Assembly (NCBI RefSeq): GCF_002571225.1
Contig: NZ_NVEC01000003.1
Location: 16,945 to 80,944, forward strand
Reading direction: 5' to 3'
DNA length: 64,000 nt
Origin: Bacillus sp. AFS059628
Lineage (GTDB): Bacteria > Bacillota > Bacilli > Bacillales > Bacillaceae_G
The notes below the pieces were generated by a model. That model worked only from the letters and a program-made list of their open reading frames with translations. It did no database searches and had not been told where the DNA came from. Of the stretch, positions 16,851 through 26,566 are shown one piece after another (the first letter of the stretch is position 1; every line of letters begins with the position of its first letter). The position numbers and the translations under genes were made by a program.

Positions 16851-19172
16851 TTGCAAGGACAATGGGGCTATGTTGCAATCTCATTTATAATAGGGATTGC
16901 AATTGCCTTCTCCTCTTCGGTTTTATTGCTGACTTGTTGTCTCGTTCTATATGTTTTCTTTTGTTTGTATCGTACTTCGCGTAAAACCTTTTTTTATTGT
17001 ATGGTAGCGTGTTTTAGCGGCGCTATGTACACTACGTATGTTCAAGGGCAAAACAAGCCTCTAGGAGAATCCTACGAAGCTACAAGAGGAGTGATACACA
17101 ATACACCTCTTATTAACGGGGATCGTCTATCATTTCAAGTTGAAGATCAGAATGAAAATATAGTGCAGTTAAGTTACAAAATTAAATCAGCCTCAGAAAA
17201 GAAACAACTACGAAAATTACATGCAGGAGTATCATGTGTATTCGAAGGTGAGAGGAAAGTCCCGCCAATAGCTCGGAATTTTCATGGTTTTAATTATCAT
17301 GATTATTTGTATAAGCAAAATATTCATTTCATATTGGAAGCTACATATATTTCTGAATGCCATAAAACATCGTTGTCACTCGTGCAATGGATTCTTCTGT
17401 TGAGACAGCAAGCAATCTCGGGCGTTACAGAAATGTTTCCAGAACAATCAGGTGCTTTTATGAATGCGTTAGTATTTGGTGATAGACAACAAATGACATT
17501 TGAAGTTGAAGAGCAATATCAACAATTTGGTCTTGTGCATTTGTTGGCGATTTCAGGTTCACATATCGTATTGTTAATGGCGATCGTGTATTTCATTTTG
17601 CTGAGAAGTGGTGTGACGAGGGAGGTAGCAACAGTATGTCTTATCTTCTGTATTCCTCTATATATGATTTTAGCAGGAGCGTCACCGTCTGTTATAAGAG
17701 CTTCTATAACAGGAGTGTTAATGTTAATCGCTTTTATGTACTCTATTCGTTTATCTAGCTTAGATGCTTTAAGTATAACAGCTATATGTATGCTTATATT
17801 TGATCCGTATCTTCTGTTTAATATTGGTTTTCAGTTTTCTTTCGTTGGTAGTTTTGCTTTACTGTTATCTGCCCCGCTTTTACTAGAGAGTAGTAATGGA
17901 TTGATTCGAAATTCTATTTACATTTCTCTTATTTCACAACTTGTTAGTACCCCAATTTTGTTATATCACTTCGGTTATTTTTCTCCATATAGTATTTTTC
18001 TTAATATCCTATACGTTCCGTTTCTATCCCTCATTGTATTGCCGTGTAGTATCGTTATTTTAATATGTATACCGATTATCCCGTTTTTTGCAAAAGGACT
18101 TGCGAATGTACTATCAATAGGTTTGAATCTTTCTAATGATGTTTTAAGTTATTGTGAAAGTTTACCATTTACCAGTCTTAATTTTGGGCAAACACCTATA
18201 CTTCTTGTAGCCCTATATTGCGTTAGTATGATTAGTATATTGATAGTTTGGGAAAGGCGAATGCCGAAAGGAATTATGTGTGTAGCTTCGGGGATATTTC
18301 TTTTTATTAGTACATGTCATTATATATATCCGTATTTTCGGGAAAGTGGAAGTGTTACATTTCTTGATGTTGGACAGGGAGATGCGATATTAATTCGTCT
18401 CCCATACGATAAAGAGATTTACCTCATTGATACTGGTGGAACAATTCGTGTAAACAAGGAAGAGTGGCAACGGAAAAAGCATGAATTTTCTGTCGGAAAT
18501 GATATTTTGATTCCTTATTTACAAAAGGAAGGTATTAAAAAAATCGATAAATTAATCGTAACGCATGGAGATGCGGATCATATAGGTGCTGCGCAAGAGT
18601 TATTATCAAATATAACCGTAAAAGAAGTTGTATTTGGCCGAAAGGAACAAGATGCGGAATTAGAAAAAGTAGTAAAGAAACAGGCGTTAGAAAAGGAAGT
18701 GAAAATAAGAGAGGTAGGAGAAGGAGAAAGCTGGAGCATAAATGGAGCAGAATTTTTCGTATTAGCGCCAGTAGGAAAGGAGAGCAGTGAAAATAACGCT
18801 TCAATTGTAATGTGGGCAAAAGTAGGAGGACTAACGTGGTTGTTTACAGGTGATTTAGAAGAAGAAGGAGAGAAGTTTTTAGTAGCTACGTATCCAGAGT
18901 TACGGGCGGATGTTTTAAAGGTTGCTCATCATGGGAGTAAAACGTCATCTGTAACGCCTTTTCTAAGTGCTGTACAGCCTGATATAGCGATTATTTCTGT
19001 CGGTGAGCGTAATAGGTATGGGCACCCCCATAAGGAAGTTATAGAGCGTTTTGAGAAGATGGGGATTGAAATATGGCGCACGGATAAGCAAGGTGCTATT
19101 TCCTATGTTTTTAAAGGGGAAAACGGAACCTTTCGTAGCAAAATCACATATGATGAAACACATAATCGATAA
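16851..19172 (+). CDS. comEC: DNA uptake channel ComEC
   Basis: The 773-residue membrane protein has hydrophobic segments at the N terminus, an OB-like extracellular part, the Competence domain with many membrane spans (around residues 200-490, including LLAISGSHIVLL) and a C-terminal metallo-beta-lactamase-like domain with HGDADH and AHHGSKTS, proposed to degrade the non-transforming strand. Start is TTG after AAGGAG; an ATG 5 bp upstream is out of frame and closes quickly. The intact comEA-EB-EC set implies at least the DNA-import part of competence. Confidence 0.95.
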   Translation: MQGQWGYVAISFIIGIAIAFSSSVLLLTCCLVLYVFFCLYRTSRKTFFYCMVACFSGAMYTTYVQGQNKPLGESYEATRGVIHNTPLINGDRLSFQVEDQNENIVQLSYKIKSASEKKQLRKLHAGVSCVFEGERKVPPIARNFHGFNYHDYLYKQNIHFILEATYISECHKTSLSLVQWILLLRQQAISGVTEMFPEQSGAFMNALVFGDRQQMTFEVEEQYQQFGLVHLLAISGSHIVLLMAIVYFILLRSGVTREVATVCLIFCIPLYMILAGASPSVIRASITGVLMLIAFMYSIRLSSLDALSITAICMLIFDPYLLFNIGFQFSFVGSFALLLSAPLLLESSNGLIRNSIYISLISQLVSTPILLYHFGYFSPYSIFLNILYVPFLSLIVLPCSIVILICIPIIPFFAKGLANVLSIGLNLSNDVLSYCESLPFTSLNFGQTPILLVALYCVSMISILIVWERRMPKGIMCVASGIFLFISTCHYIYPYFRESGSVTFLDVGQGDAILIRLPYDKEIYLIDTGGTIRVNKEEWQRKKHEFSVGNDILIPYLQKEGIKKIDKLIVTHGDADHIGAAQELLSNITVKEVVFGRKEQDAELEKVVKKQALEKEVKIREVGEGESWSINGAEFFVLAPVGKESSENNASIVMWAKVGGLTWLFTGDLEEEGEKFLVATYPELRADVLKVAHHGSKTSSVTPFLSAVQPDIAIISVGERNRYGHPHKEVIERFEKMGIEIWRTDKQGAISYVFKGENGTFRSKITYDETHNR

Positions 19173-19177
19173 AAAAG

Positions 19178-19204
19178 AAGACTGCCAGTAAGCAGCAGTC
19201 TTTA
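19178..19204. terminator. weak hairpin between comEC and yqzM
   Basis: AAGACTGC / GCAGTCTT (8 bp, 9-nt loop) with A-run on the left. It reads best as the terminator for yqzM on the minus strand. Confidence 0.55.
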
Positions 19205-19336
19205 AGAACCAATAAATTTAATAACAGTTGCAATGATGAAAAGTGTTGCGAAAAAACCAAATGAGACGATAAATCCTACCCCTGAATCAATAGCGTCATT
19301 GCGTTTGCTTTGAACATTTTGTTCAAAATCATTCAT
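19202..19336 (-). CDS. yqzM: YqzM family small membrane protein
   Basis: The 44-residue protein starts MNDFEQNVQSKRNDAIDSG and has one membrane segment (VGFIVSFGFFATLFIIATVI) ending KFIGS. This matches YqzM, which in B. subtilis also lies opposite comEC. The ATG follows GGGAGGG. Function is unknown. Confidence 0.85.
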   Translation of the reverse strand: MNDFEQNVQSKRNDAIDSGVGFIVSFGFFATLFIIATVIKFIGS

Positions 19337-19481
19337 TTAGAATCCCTCCCCAACATTCCACTTTAGTATAAAATATTGTCAGAAAAAAATCTACAATTTC
19401 CATATGAAGAGAAATATAGCGTTTTTACTATTTTTAGATTATGAAGTAACGTTAATTTTTTGTTTCCAAGCATGTTAACAG

Positions 19482-19613
19482 TTGGCACTTATACTCGAAT
19501 TTTTATTGTGAATAATAAAGGGAAGGTGATTACCGCACACCAATAAGAAACCCGGGGCTTATTGCGTGGCGTTTAATATAAATAAAGGGACGGGTTATAC
19601 AGCCTGTTCCTTT
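19482..19613 (+). ncRNA. candidate structured leader RNA upstream of holA
   Basis: Two hairpins occur in the 346-bp gap between yqzM and holA: CAATAAG / CTTATTG (19541-19564, G+C-rich loop AAACCCGGGG) and AAAGGGACGGG / CCTGTTCCTTT (19584-19613, two wobbles). GGGAAGGTG just before could start a seven-codon peptide (GTG to TAA at 19526-19546). A possible -35 TTGGCA is at 19482. The rest of the gap is AT-rich without a gene. Function is unknown. Confidence 0.35.
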
Positions 19614-19682
19614 GTACTTGTAAAACAATAGCTAGGGCATTAGTATAAATATATATTGCCAAGTTAGGGAGTAGGAAAAAGT

Positions 19683-20693
19683 ATGAGTGATATACATAAA
19701 AAGATTAAAAAGAAGCAGTTTGCTCCGTTGTATTTACTGTATGGAACGGAAGCGTTTTTTATAAATGAAACGATAAAGCTTATTACAACAGAAGCGCTAG
19801 AAGAGGAAGATCGCGAGTTTAATGTCGTGACATATGATTTAGAAGAAGCGTATTTAGAAGATGTGGTTGAGGATGCACGTACACTGCCTTTTTTCGGAGA
19901 GCGTAAAGTACTATTAATAAAATCACCACTATTTTTAACTTCACAAAAAGAAAAGTTAGAACAAAATATAAAAATTTTAGAAGAATATATTGGGGAGCCT
20001 TCTCCGTTTTCTATTCTTGTTTTTGTTGCATCTTACGAAAAGCTTGATGAACGAAAAAAAATTACAAAACTATTAAAGAAAACAGCGGATGTAATAGAAG
20101 CGAATGCAATGCAAGTGCAAGATGTTCAGAAGTGGATTGTTGCTCGTGCAGATGAAGTGCATGTACATATTGATCATGCAGCTGTTAGTTTGTTGTTAGA
20201 GCTTGTGGGAAGCAATGTAACGATGTTGGCGAAAGAAATGGACAAGTTAACGTTATATGTCGGTATGGGCGGAGAGATTACACCGAAACTCGTTGCAGAG
20301 CTTGTGCCAAAATCAGTTGAACAAAATGTGTTTGCTTTGACAGAAAAAGTGGTGAAAAAGGATATCGCGGGTGCGATGCAAATTTTGGATGGATTATTTA
20401 CGCAGCAGGAGGAACCTATTAAATTGCTTGCATTATTAGTAAGTCAATTCCGTTTGCTGCATCAAGTGAAAGAGTTACAGCAACGTGGTTATGGGCAGAA
20501 TCAAATTGCGTCTCATATTGGTGTGCATCCATATCGTGTAAAGTTAGCGATGAATCAAACGAAGTTTTTTTCTTTTGAAGAATTAAAAAAAGTAATTATA
20601 GAATTAGCGGAAGCTGATTATAGTATGAAAACTGGAAAAATGGATAAGAAACTTGTACTTGAGTTTTTCTTAATGCGGTTAAATCATATGTGA
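19683..20693 (+). CDS. holA: DNA polymerase III subunit delta
   Basis: The 336-residue protein matches the clamp-loader delta subunit, which opens the sliding clamp. The N-terminal segment PLYLLYGTEAFFINE, the TLPFFGERKVLLIK motif and a C-terminal helical collar (LLHQVKELQQRGYGQNQIASHIGVHPYRVK) are typical; the Walker motif is degenerate as expected. Start ATG at 19683; the ribosome binding site (TTAGGGAG) is modest. It is monocistronic. Confidence 0.93.
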   Translation: MSDIHKKIKKKQFAPLYLLYGTEAFFINETIKLITTEALEEEDREFNVVTYDLEEAYLEDVVEDARTLPFFGERKVLLIKSPLFLTSQKEKLEQNIKILEEYIGEPSPFSILVFVASYEKLDERKKITKLLKKTADVIEANAMQVQDVQKWIVARADEVHVHIDHAAVSLLLELVGSNVTMLAKEMDKLTLYVGMGGEITPKLVAELVPKSVEQNVFALTEKVVKKDIAGAMQILDGLFTQQEEPIKLLALLVSQFRLLHQVKELQQRGYGQNQIASHIGVHPYRVKLAMNQTKFFSFEELKKVIIELAEADYSMKTGKMDKKLVLEFFLMRLNHM

Positions 20694-20699
20694 TGGAAC

Positions 20700-20737
20700 A
20701 AAAAAGTTCACGTGCTTAGCAAGTGAACTTTTTTGTA
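20700..20737 (+). terminator. terminator of holA
   Basis: AAAAAAGTTCAC / GTGAACTTTTTT, 12-bp perfect stem with 11-nt loop. Confidence 0.85.
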
Positions 20738-20741
20738 TATA

Positions 20742-20769
20742 AAAAAACGATCCAAATGGATCGTTTTTT
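20742..20769 (-). terminator. terminator of rpsT
   Basis: AAAAAACGATCC / GGATCGTTTTTT, 12-bp perfect stem with loop AAAT; symmetric, so it may act both ways. Confidence 0.85.
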
Positions 20770-20776
20770 AAACGCC

Positions 20777-21034
20777 TTACGCGTTTACTTGTTTCGCTAA
20801 GCGAGATTTTTGACGAGCTGCAGCGTTTTGGTGGATAAGACCTTTACGAGCTGCTTTGTCAAGTTTTTTAGAAGCAGTTTTGAAAGCTTCTTTAGCATTT
20901 TCAAGATCGTTATTAGTAACTAAAGCTTCAACAGTTTTAACAGCAGAACGCATGTCAGACTTGATAGAAGCGTTATGTGCACGACGCTCTTCGCTAAGTT
21001 TAGCGCGTTTGATAGCAGATTTGATGTTTGCCAT
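20777..21034 (-). CDS. rpsT: 30S ribosomal protein S20
   Basis: The 85-residue, lysine- and alanine-rich helical protein ([18 protein letters not shown] ... [19 protein letters not shown]) is S20, a primary 16S rRNA binder. The ATG follows GGGAGGTGAAAAG; a GTG three codons earlier overlaps that site. It is transcribed opposite to its neighbours, as in B. subtilis. Confidence 0.96.
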   Translation of the reverse strand: MANIKSAIKRAKLSEERRAHNASIKSDMRSAVKTVEALVTNNDLENAKEAFKTASKKLDKAARKGLIHQNAAARQKSRLAKQVNA

Positions 21035-21152
21035 ACTTTTCACCTCCCTGGTGCAATCGAATGACTCGATTCATAACATAGAACAAGTGATATTCTATCA
21101 AACGGTGAAGAGAATTGCAATAGTATATCCATGAAATTTCACGTAAAGGAAA

Positions 21153-21182
21153 GAATGACCTTATATAACTTTGGGAAATCTA
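21153..21182 (+). promoter_or_regulatory. candidate sigma-G promoter of gpr
   Basis: GAATG (21153-21157) and AAATCTA (21176-21182) with an 18-bp spacer resemble the sigma-G consensus (GHATR, CATnnTA) with two mismatches in the -10. Forespore expression of gpr is established in B. subtilis. Confidence 0.4.
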
Positions 21183-21215
21183 ACGATATTTACTATGAAT
21201 TACGGAGGAGATACG

Positions 21216-22319
21216 ATGAAAGAACCATTAGATTTAAGTAAATATAGTGTTAGAACGGACCTTGCTGTAGAGGCACATCAAATGTTGCAAGAGCGTCAAG
21301 AAGAGCAACAAGGAATACAAGGAGTTATTGTAAAAGAGAGGGAAGAAGAAGGTATTACCATTACGAAAGTAACGATTGATGAAGTTGCCTCTGAATCGAT
21401 GGGGAAAAAACCTGGAAATTATTTAACGCTTGAAGTACAAGGGATACGTCAACAAGATACAGAATTGCAACAAAAAGTAGAGCGTATTTTTGCAAAAGAA
21501 TTTTCGTATTTCTTAGAAGAGGTTGGCGTTACGAAAGAAGCGAGTTGTTTAATTGTTGGTCTGGGAAATTGGAATGTAACGCCCGATGCGCTTGGACCAA
21601 TAGTTGTAGAAAATGTATTAGTAACGAGACATTTGTTTCAATTGCAGCCTGAAAGCGTAGAAGAAGGGTTTAGGCCTGTTAGTGCGATTCGGCCGGGGGT
21701 AATGGGGATTACAGGAATTGAAACGAGCGATGTCATTTATGGAATCATTGAGAAGACAAAGCCAGACTTTGTCATTGCAATTGATGCATTAGCTGCTCGT
21801 TCTATTGAAAGGGTAAATAGTACGATACAAATTTCTGATACAGGAATTCATCCTGGGTCGGGTGTTGGGAATAAACGTAAGGAACTCAGTAAAGAAACAT
21901 TAGGAATTCCTGTTATCGCAATTGGCGTTCCGACTGTGGTGGATGCCGTTTCGATTACAAGCGATACGATTGATTTTATTTTGAAACATTTTGGCAGGGA
22001 GATGAAAGAAGGTAACAAACCTTCCCGATCTTTGTTACCGGCTGGTTTTACATTTGGAGAAAAGAAAAAATTAACAGAAGAAGATATGCCGGATGAAAAG
22101 AGCCGAAATATGTTTTTAGGTGCTGTAGGTACACTGGAAGATGAAGAGAAGAGGAAATTAATTTATGAAGTGTTATCTCCTCTAGGTCATAATTTAATGG
22201 TGACTCCGAAAGAAGTGGATGCTTTTATAGAGGATATGGCAAATGTAATAGCAAGTGGTTTAAATGCAGCACTGCATCATCAAATTGACCAAGATAATAC
22301 AGGAGCATACACACATTGA
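21216..22319 (+). CDS. gpr: germination protease GPR
   Basis: The 367-residue aspartic-like protease degrades small acid-soluble spore proteins at germination. The N terminus [20 protein letters not shown] carries the autoprocessing site (after Asp15), so the zymogen matures during sporulation. Segments such as [21 protein letters not shown] and [10 protein letters not shown] are typical. The ATG at 21216 follows GGAGGAGA. It is followed directly by yqxA; spoIIP, which lies between them in B. subtilis, is missing here. Confidence 0.95.
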   Translation: MKEPLDLSKYSVRTDLAVEAHQMLQERQEEQQGIQGVIVKEREEEGITITKVTIDEVASESMGKKPGNYLTLEVQGIRQQDTELQQKVERIFAKEFSYFLEEVGVTKEASCLIVGLGNWNVTPDALGPIVVENVLVTRHLFQLQPESVEEGFRPVSAIRPGVMGITGIETSDVIYGIIEKTKPDFVIAIDALAARSIERVNSTIQISDTGIHPGSGVGNKRKELSKETLGIPVIAIGVPTVVDAVSITSDTIDFILKHFGREMKEGNKPSRSLLPAGFTFGEKKKLTEEDMPDEKSRNMFLGAVGTLEDEEKRKLIYEVLSPLGHNLMVTPKEVDAFIEDMANVIASGLNAALHHQIDQDNTGAYTH

Positions 22320-22681
22320 GGGGGAGAGAGGATAATCATTTAAGCCGCTTTTCGCTTTTATGTATATGTAGTGCGGCCATATGCTTACTTATGGTGATAG
22401 CGGGGGTGGCACTTGCTAATCATGGTTTGAAAAGTATGAAAGGTTATCAGCAAATGTCGTATGAACAAATTGCACATATGACAGGAACAAAAGGCGAGGC
22501 TACTGAGTCAGAGATTTTGGAGGGTTCGTTTTCCGCTACTGAAAAACAAAAACAATTAGAAAGCTTAAGAAGTTTTAATGTTGTAGAAGGAATGGGTATG
22601 GCGATAGCAAGTGTTGCCTATGAAATAACAAAGTTTGGAACAGACATAGTTGTCGGGAAAGTAAAAGAAATTTTTAGTTAA
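22316..22681 (+). CDS. yqxA: YqxA family protein (DUF3679)
   Basis: The 121-residue protein has one N-terminal membrane segment ([20 protein letters not shown]), then [12 protein letters not shown], a Q/K-rich helix ([17 protein letters not shown]) and an amphipathic C terminus. This agrees with YqxA, which precedes lepA in B. subtilis. Start is TTG overlapping the gpr stop, about 10 nt after AGGAG. Function unknown; the sporulation neighbour suggests forespore expression with gpr. Confidence 0.75.
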   Translation: MRGREDNHLSRFSLLCICSAAICLLMVIAGVALANHGLKSMKGYQQMSYEQIAHMTGTKGEATESEILEGSFSATEKQKQLESLRSFNVVEGMGMAIASVAYEITKFGTDIVVGKVKEIFS

Positions 22682-22696
22682 GAGTCAAACGGGGAT

Positions 22697-22732
22697 GGCT
22701 GTTTTACAGATTTGTAAGACAGCCGTTTTTTA
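22697..22732 (+). terminator. terminator of the gpr-yqxA unit
   Basis: GGCTGTTTTACA / TGTAAGACAGCC (12 bp, one wobble) with loop GATT, then GTTTTTT. Confidence 0.8.
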
Positions 22733-22815
22733 ATTTGAAAAAGGTTTGTCTCTTATGGTTTGTTCGCATAAGATATAGATAGAATGATTTGTATTGTAAG
22801 CAGCACGAGTTTTCA

Positions 22816-22844
22816 TTGAATCTTTGCTGCTCTATTGATATAAT
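22816..22844 (+). promoter_or_regulatory. sigma-A promoter of lepA
   Basis: TTGAAT and TATAAT with a 17-bp spacer, 47 bp before the lepA start. Confidence 0.6.
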
Positions 22845-22890
22845 CAGTGCTAGTGTATATTGGCGAGACTATTAGGAGTTGAGAACATAG

Positions 22891-24714
22891 ATGAACAAAG
22901 AAGAAAGAGCAAAAAGACAGTCCAAAATTCGTAACTTCTCTATCATTGCTCATATTGACCACGGAAAGTCAACGTTAGCAGACCGTATTTTAGAGAAAAC
23001 AAACGCGTTAACACAACGTGAAATGAAAGCTCAGTTGCTTGACTCTATGGATTTAGAGCGTGAGCGTGGTATTACAATTAAATTAAACGCAGTACAGTTA
23101 AACTATAAAGCGAAAGACGGTGAAGAATATATTCTTCACTTAATTGATACACCAGGACACGTCGACTTTACGTACGAAGTATCTCGCAGTTTAGCGGCTT
23201 GTGAAGGTGCGATTCTTGTAGTAGATGCAGCGCAAGGTATTGAAGCGCAAACGTTAGCGAACGTATACTTAGCGCTTGATAACAATTTAGAGATTTTACC
23301 AGTTATTAATAAAATCGATTTACCAAGTGCAGACCCAGAGCGTGTACGCCAAGAGGTAGAAGATGTAATCGGTTTAGATGCATCAGAAGCTGTACTTGCT
23401 TCTGCAAAAGCTGGGATTGGTATTGAAGAGATTTTAGAACAAATCGTTGAAAAAGTACCAGCACCAACAGGAGATTCAGAAGAGCCGTTACAATGTATGA
23501 TTTTTGACTCTTTATATGATCCATACCGCGGTGTAATTGCATATATTCGTGTTGTTAACGGAACGGTAAAAGTTGGCGATAAAGTACGTATGATGGCAAC
23601 TGGAAAAGAGTTTGAAGTAACAGAAGTAGGTGTATTCACACCGAAAACTACGCAACGTGATGAGTTAACAGTAGGTGATGTAGGTTTCTTAGCAGCATCG
23701 ATTAAAAATGTTGGTGACACACGCGTTGGTGATACGATTACACATGCGAAACGTCCAGCTGCAGAGCCGTTAGCAGGTTACCGTAAATTAAATCCAATGG
23801 TATTCTGTGGTTTATATCCGATTGATTCTGCACGTTACAATGATTTACGTGATGCGTTAGAAAAATTAGAGTTAAATGATTCTGCTCTTGAGTTTGAACC
23901 AGAAACATCTCAAGCGCTAGGATTTGGTTTCCGTTGTGGTTTCTTAGGACTTCTTCACATGGAAATCATTCAAGAGCGTATTGAACGTGAATTTAAAATT
24001 GACTTAATTACAACGGCGCCAAGCGTTATTTATAAAGTTTATTTAACAAATGGTGAAGATGTTATTGTTGATAACCCATCTAATATGCCAGATCCACAGT
24101 CTATCGATCGTGTAGAAGAGCCGTTTGTGAAGGCTTCAATTATGGTTCCAAATGACTACGTTGGAGCTGTAATGGAAATTTGCCAAGGTAAACGTGGAAC
24201 GTTTATTGATATGCAATATTTAGATGAAACACGTGTTACATTAACATATGAAATCCCGTTATCAGAAATCGTATATGATTTCTTCGATCAATTGAAATCA
24301 AACACAAAAGGATATGCATCATTTGATTACGAGTTAATTGGCTACAAACCATCTAAACTTGTGAAAATGGATATTCTTTTAAATAATGAACAAGTCGATG
24401 CCCTATCATTTATCGTACACCGTGATTCAGCGTATGACCGTGGTAAAGTGATTGTAGAAAAGTTAAAAGATTTAATTCCAAGACAGCAGTTCGAAGTACC
24501 AATTCAAGCGACGATCGGAAACAAAGTTGTAGCGCGTTCTACAATTAAAGCGATGCGTAAAAACGTACTTGCGAAATGTTACGGTGGTGACATTTCTCGT
24601 AAACGTAAACTTCTTGATAAGCAAAAAGAAGGTAAAAAACGTATGAAGTCTGTTGGTTCTGTAGAAGTACCACAAGAAGCATTCATGGCTGTATTGAAAA
24701 TGGATGACAACTAA
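22891..24714 (+). CDS. lepA: elongation factor 4 (LepA)
   Basis: The 607-residue translational GTPase has G1 [10 protein letters not shown]2 RGITIK, G3 DTPGHVDF and G4 NKIDLP, EF-G-like domains II, III and V, and the LepA-specific C-terminal domain with the lysine/arginine-rich end ([22 protein letters not shown]). It acts on stalled or incorrectly positioned ribosomes. Start ATG after TAGGAG. It has its own promoter and terminator. Confidence 0.97.
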   Translation: MNKEERAKRQSKIRNFSIIAHIDHGKSTLADRILEKTNALTQREMKAQLLDSMDLERERGITIKLNAVQLNYKAKDGEEYILHLIDTPGHVDFTYEVSRSLAACEGAILVVDAAQGIEAQTLANVYLALDNNLEILPVINKIDLPSADPERVRQEVEDVIGLDASEAVLASAKAGIGIEEILEQIVEKVPAPTGDSEEPLQCMIFDSLYDPYRGVIAYIRVVNGTVKVGDKVRMMATGKEFEVTEVGVFTPKTTQRDELTVGDVGFLAASIKNVGDTRVGDTITHAKRPAAEPLAGYRKLNPMVFCGLYPIDSARYNDLRDALEKLELNDSALEFEPETSQALGFGFRCGFLGLLHMEIIQERIEREFKIDLITTAPSVIYKVYLTNGEDVIVDNPSNMPDPQSIDRVEEPFVKASIMVPNDYVGAVMEICQGKRGTFIDMQYLDETRVTLTYEIPLSEIVYDFFDQLKSNTKGYASFDYELIGYKPSKLVKMDILLNNEQVDALSFIVHRDSAYDRGKVIVEKLKDLIPRQQFEVPIQATIGNKVVARSTIKAMRKNVLAKCYGGDISRKRKLLDKQKEGKKRMKSVGSVEVPQEAFMAVLKMDDN

Positions 24715-24740
24715 TAATTGATTGTTATTTCATGTGAATT

Positions 24741-24785
24741 GATATAAAAAAAAGAAGTCGTTTTATACGGCTTCTTTTTTATATC
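24741..24785 (+). terminator. terminator of lepA
   Basis: GATATAAAAAAAAGAAGTCG / CGGCTTCTTTTTTATATC, a long imperfect stem with a 7-nt loop and T run. Confidence 0.8.
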
Positions 24786-24866
24786 ATTACTTTTTAGACA
24801 ACGTAGCTTCTCTCAATTACAATAGTGAGAGAGCTTTTTAGTTCATATAGAGTTAGGAGTTTGTTA

Positions 24867-25241
24867 ATGTCCGAAAATATTCGAAAAGATATTCAAGAAA
24901 AAATACAAAATGGCAATTTTAATTGTGAAAAGGAATTGACGCTTTCTATTATTAGTGGAAAGTGGAAAGTTGTAATATTGTGGCATCTTGGTGTGGAAGG
25001 GCCTCATCGTTTTAGTGAATTACAACGATTATTTCCAAGTATTTCTCATAAAGTTTTGTCAAACCAATTAAAAGAGTTAATGGAAGATGGGATTGTTGAT
25101 CGAACGGTATACCCAGAAATTCCTCCGCGAGTGGAATATTATATGACGGAATTAGGCATGTCGCTTTTACCAATCGTTGAAATGATGTATGATTGGGGAA
25201 AAATGCGAATGGAACAAATTCGTAATACGTTAGAGAAGTAA
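24867..25241 (+). CDS. HxlR family transcriptional regulator
   Basis: The 124-residue protein is a HxlR/DUF24 winged helix-turn-helix: ISGKWKVVILWHL, then GPHRFSELQRLFPSISHKVL (recognition region) and a wing VYPEIPPRVEYYMTELG. A single cysteine (NCEKELTL) stands just before the DNA-binding domain, the position used for thiol sensing in YodB/HypR-type members. The ATG follows TTAGGAG; the longer upstream frame is not supported. Its target is not evident; hemW follows on the same strand 52 bp later. Confidence 0.88.
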   Translation: MSENIRKDIQEKIQNGNFNCEKELTLSIISGKWKVVILWHLGVEGPHRFSELQRLFPSISHKVLSNQLKELMEDGIVDRTVYPEIPPRVEYYMTELGMSLLPIVEMMYDWGKMRMEQIRNTLEK

Positions 25242-25293
25242 AGGAAGCCTCCCGAGCGCGAAGGTTTTCTTTTTAGAAAGGTAGGAGTTATTT

Positions 25294-26433
25294 TTGGTAC
25301 AAGCTGCATATATTCATATTCCGTTTTGTCAGCATATTTGTCACTATTGTGATTTTAATAAAGTGTTTATTGAACGCCAGCCAGTCGATCAATATTTAGA
25401 GTATTTAGAGAAAGAAATTATAAATACAGTTCAAAAGGTACCGTTTGATAGTATAAAAACGATTTTTGTTGGTGGAGGAACTCCGACAGCATTAAATATG
25501 GAGCAGACAAAGAAATTATTAGATATTATAAATCGTCGTTTACGTCCGTTTGCCCCGAATTGTGAATTAACATTTGAAGCGAATCCGGGTGATTTGCCGA
25601 AAGAGAAGTTAAATCTGTTACTAGAAGGTGGAGTGAACCGAATTAGTTTTGGTGTGCAAACATTTCGAGATGAATTGCTTGAGAAAATTGGACGTAAGCA
25701 TACGAGGGAAGATGCATTTGTAGCAATTAGAGAAGCGCAGGAAGTAGGCTTTAAAAATATAAATGTAGATATTATTTACGCTCTGCCAGGGCAGACGATA
25801 GAAGACGTAAAAGAAACATTAGACATTGCTTTTACGCTTGGTGTACAACATTTCTCGGCATATTCATTAATCGTGGAACCAAAAACGGTATTTTATAACT
25901 TAATGAATAAAGGGAAATTAAGACTTCCAGGTGAAGACCATGAAGCGAAAATGTACGAAATGGTAATGGATGAAATGGAGAAACATGGCTATAGCCAGTA
26001 TGAAATTAGTAATTTCTCAAAAGGTGATAATGAAAGTAGACATAATCTCACATACTGGAATAATGAAGAGTATTATGGATTTGGAGCTGGGGCACATAGT
26101 TATGTAAATGGGGAACGTATTCAAAATGTAGGACCGCTCAAGCAATACTTCAATAAAATTGATGAAACTGGATTTCCGTATTTAGATGTTCACATGGTGA
26201 CGGAGAAAGAAAAAATGGAAGAAGAGTTATTCTTAGGGCTTCGAAAAACAAAAGGTGTATCTAAAATAGCGTTTCAAAAGAAATTTAGTATGGAGATGGA
26301 TCAAGTTTTCGCGAAGCAGTTACAAAACAACCAAGAACAAGGATTGCTTGAAGAGAGCGATGGATATGTTCGTTTAACGCGAAAGGGAAAATTATTGGGG
26401 AATGAAGTATTCCAATCATTTTTGATTGACTAA
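25294..26433 (+). CDS. hemW: radical SAM protein HemW (haem chaperone)
   Basis: The 379-residue protein has the radical SAM cluster motif CQHICHYC (Cys12, Cys16, Cys19) followed by DF, GGGTPT and the HemW C-terminal domain. It lacks the N-terminal extension and extra residues of true HemN, so HemW, a haem-binding chaperone, is more likely than coproporphyrinogen dehydrogenase. Start is TTG after TAGGAG. In B. subtilis it also precedes hrcA (older name hemN). Confidence 0.92.
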   Translation: MVQAAYIHIPFCQHICHYCDFNKVFIERQPVDQYLEYLEKEIINTVQKVPFDSIKTIFVGGGTPTALNMEQTKKLLDIINRRLRPFAPNCELTFEANPGDLPKEKLNLLLEGGVNRISFGVQTFRDELLEKIGRKHTREDAFVAIREAQEVGFKNINVDIIYALPGQTIEDVKETLDIAFTLGVQHFSAYSLIVEPKTVFYNLMNKGKLRLPGEDHEAKMYEMVMDEMEKHGYSQYEISNFSKGDNESRHNLTYWNNEEYYGFGAGAHSYVNGERIQNVGPLKQYFNKIDETGFPYLDVHMVTEKEKMEEELFLGLRKTKGVSKIAFQKKFSMEMDQVFAKQLQNNQEQGLLEESDGYVRLTRKGKLLGNEVFQSFLID

Positions 26434-26483
26434 TTAAATGTTTCATTAACGTGAAAAAGTTTCATTATTTCGTGACGTTTCCG

Positions 26484-26550
26484 TTGACAATTGAATGTCA
26501 ATTTTGGTAAGTTATTAATAGATTTAGCACTCGAAGACAAAGAGTGCTAA
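26484..26550 (+). promoter_or_regulatory. promoter and CIRCE operator of the dnaK operon
   Basis: A -35 TTGACA (26484-26489) with a -10-like TAAGTT (26508-26513) is followed by the perfect CIRCE inverted repeat TTAGCACTC-N9-GAGTGCTAA at 26524-26550. HrcA binds CIRCE and represses at normal temperature; GroEL-dependent HrcA activity is established in Bacillus. Confidence 0.95.
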
Positions 26551-26566
26551 CAGAGGTGATGATGAG

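Noticed and set aside
20856-21134. Plus-strand frame opposite rpsT
   Set aside because: Antisense shadow of the ribosomal protein gene; biased codon use of rpsT keeps the opposite frame open.
23136-23720. 194-codon frame antisense to lepA
   Set aside because: Shadow of a strongly codon-biased gene; serine/threonine-rich translation with no family signature.
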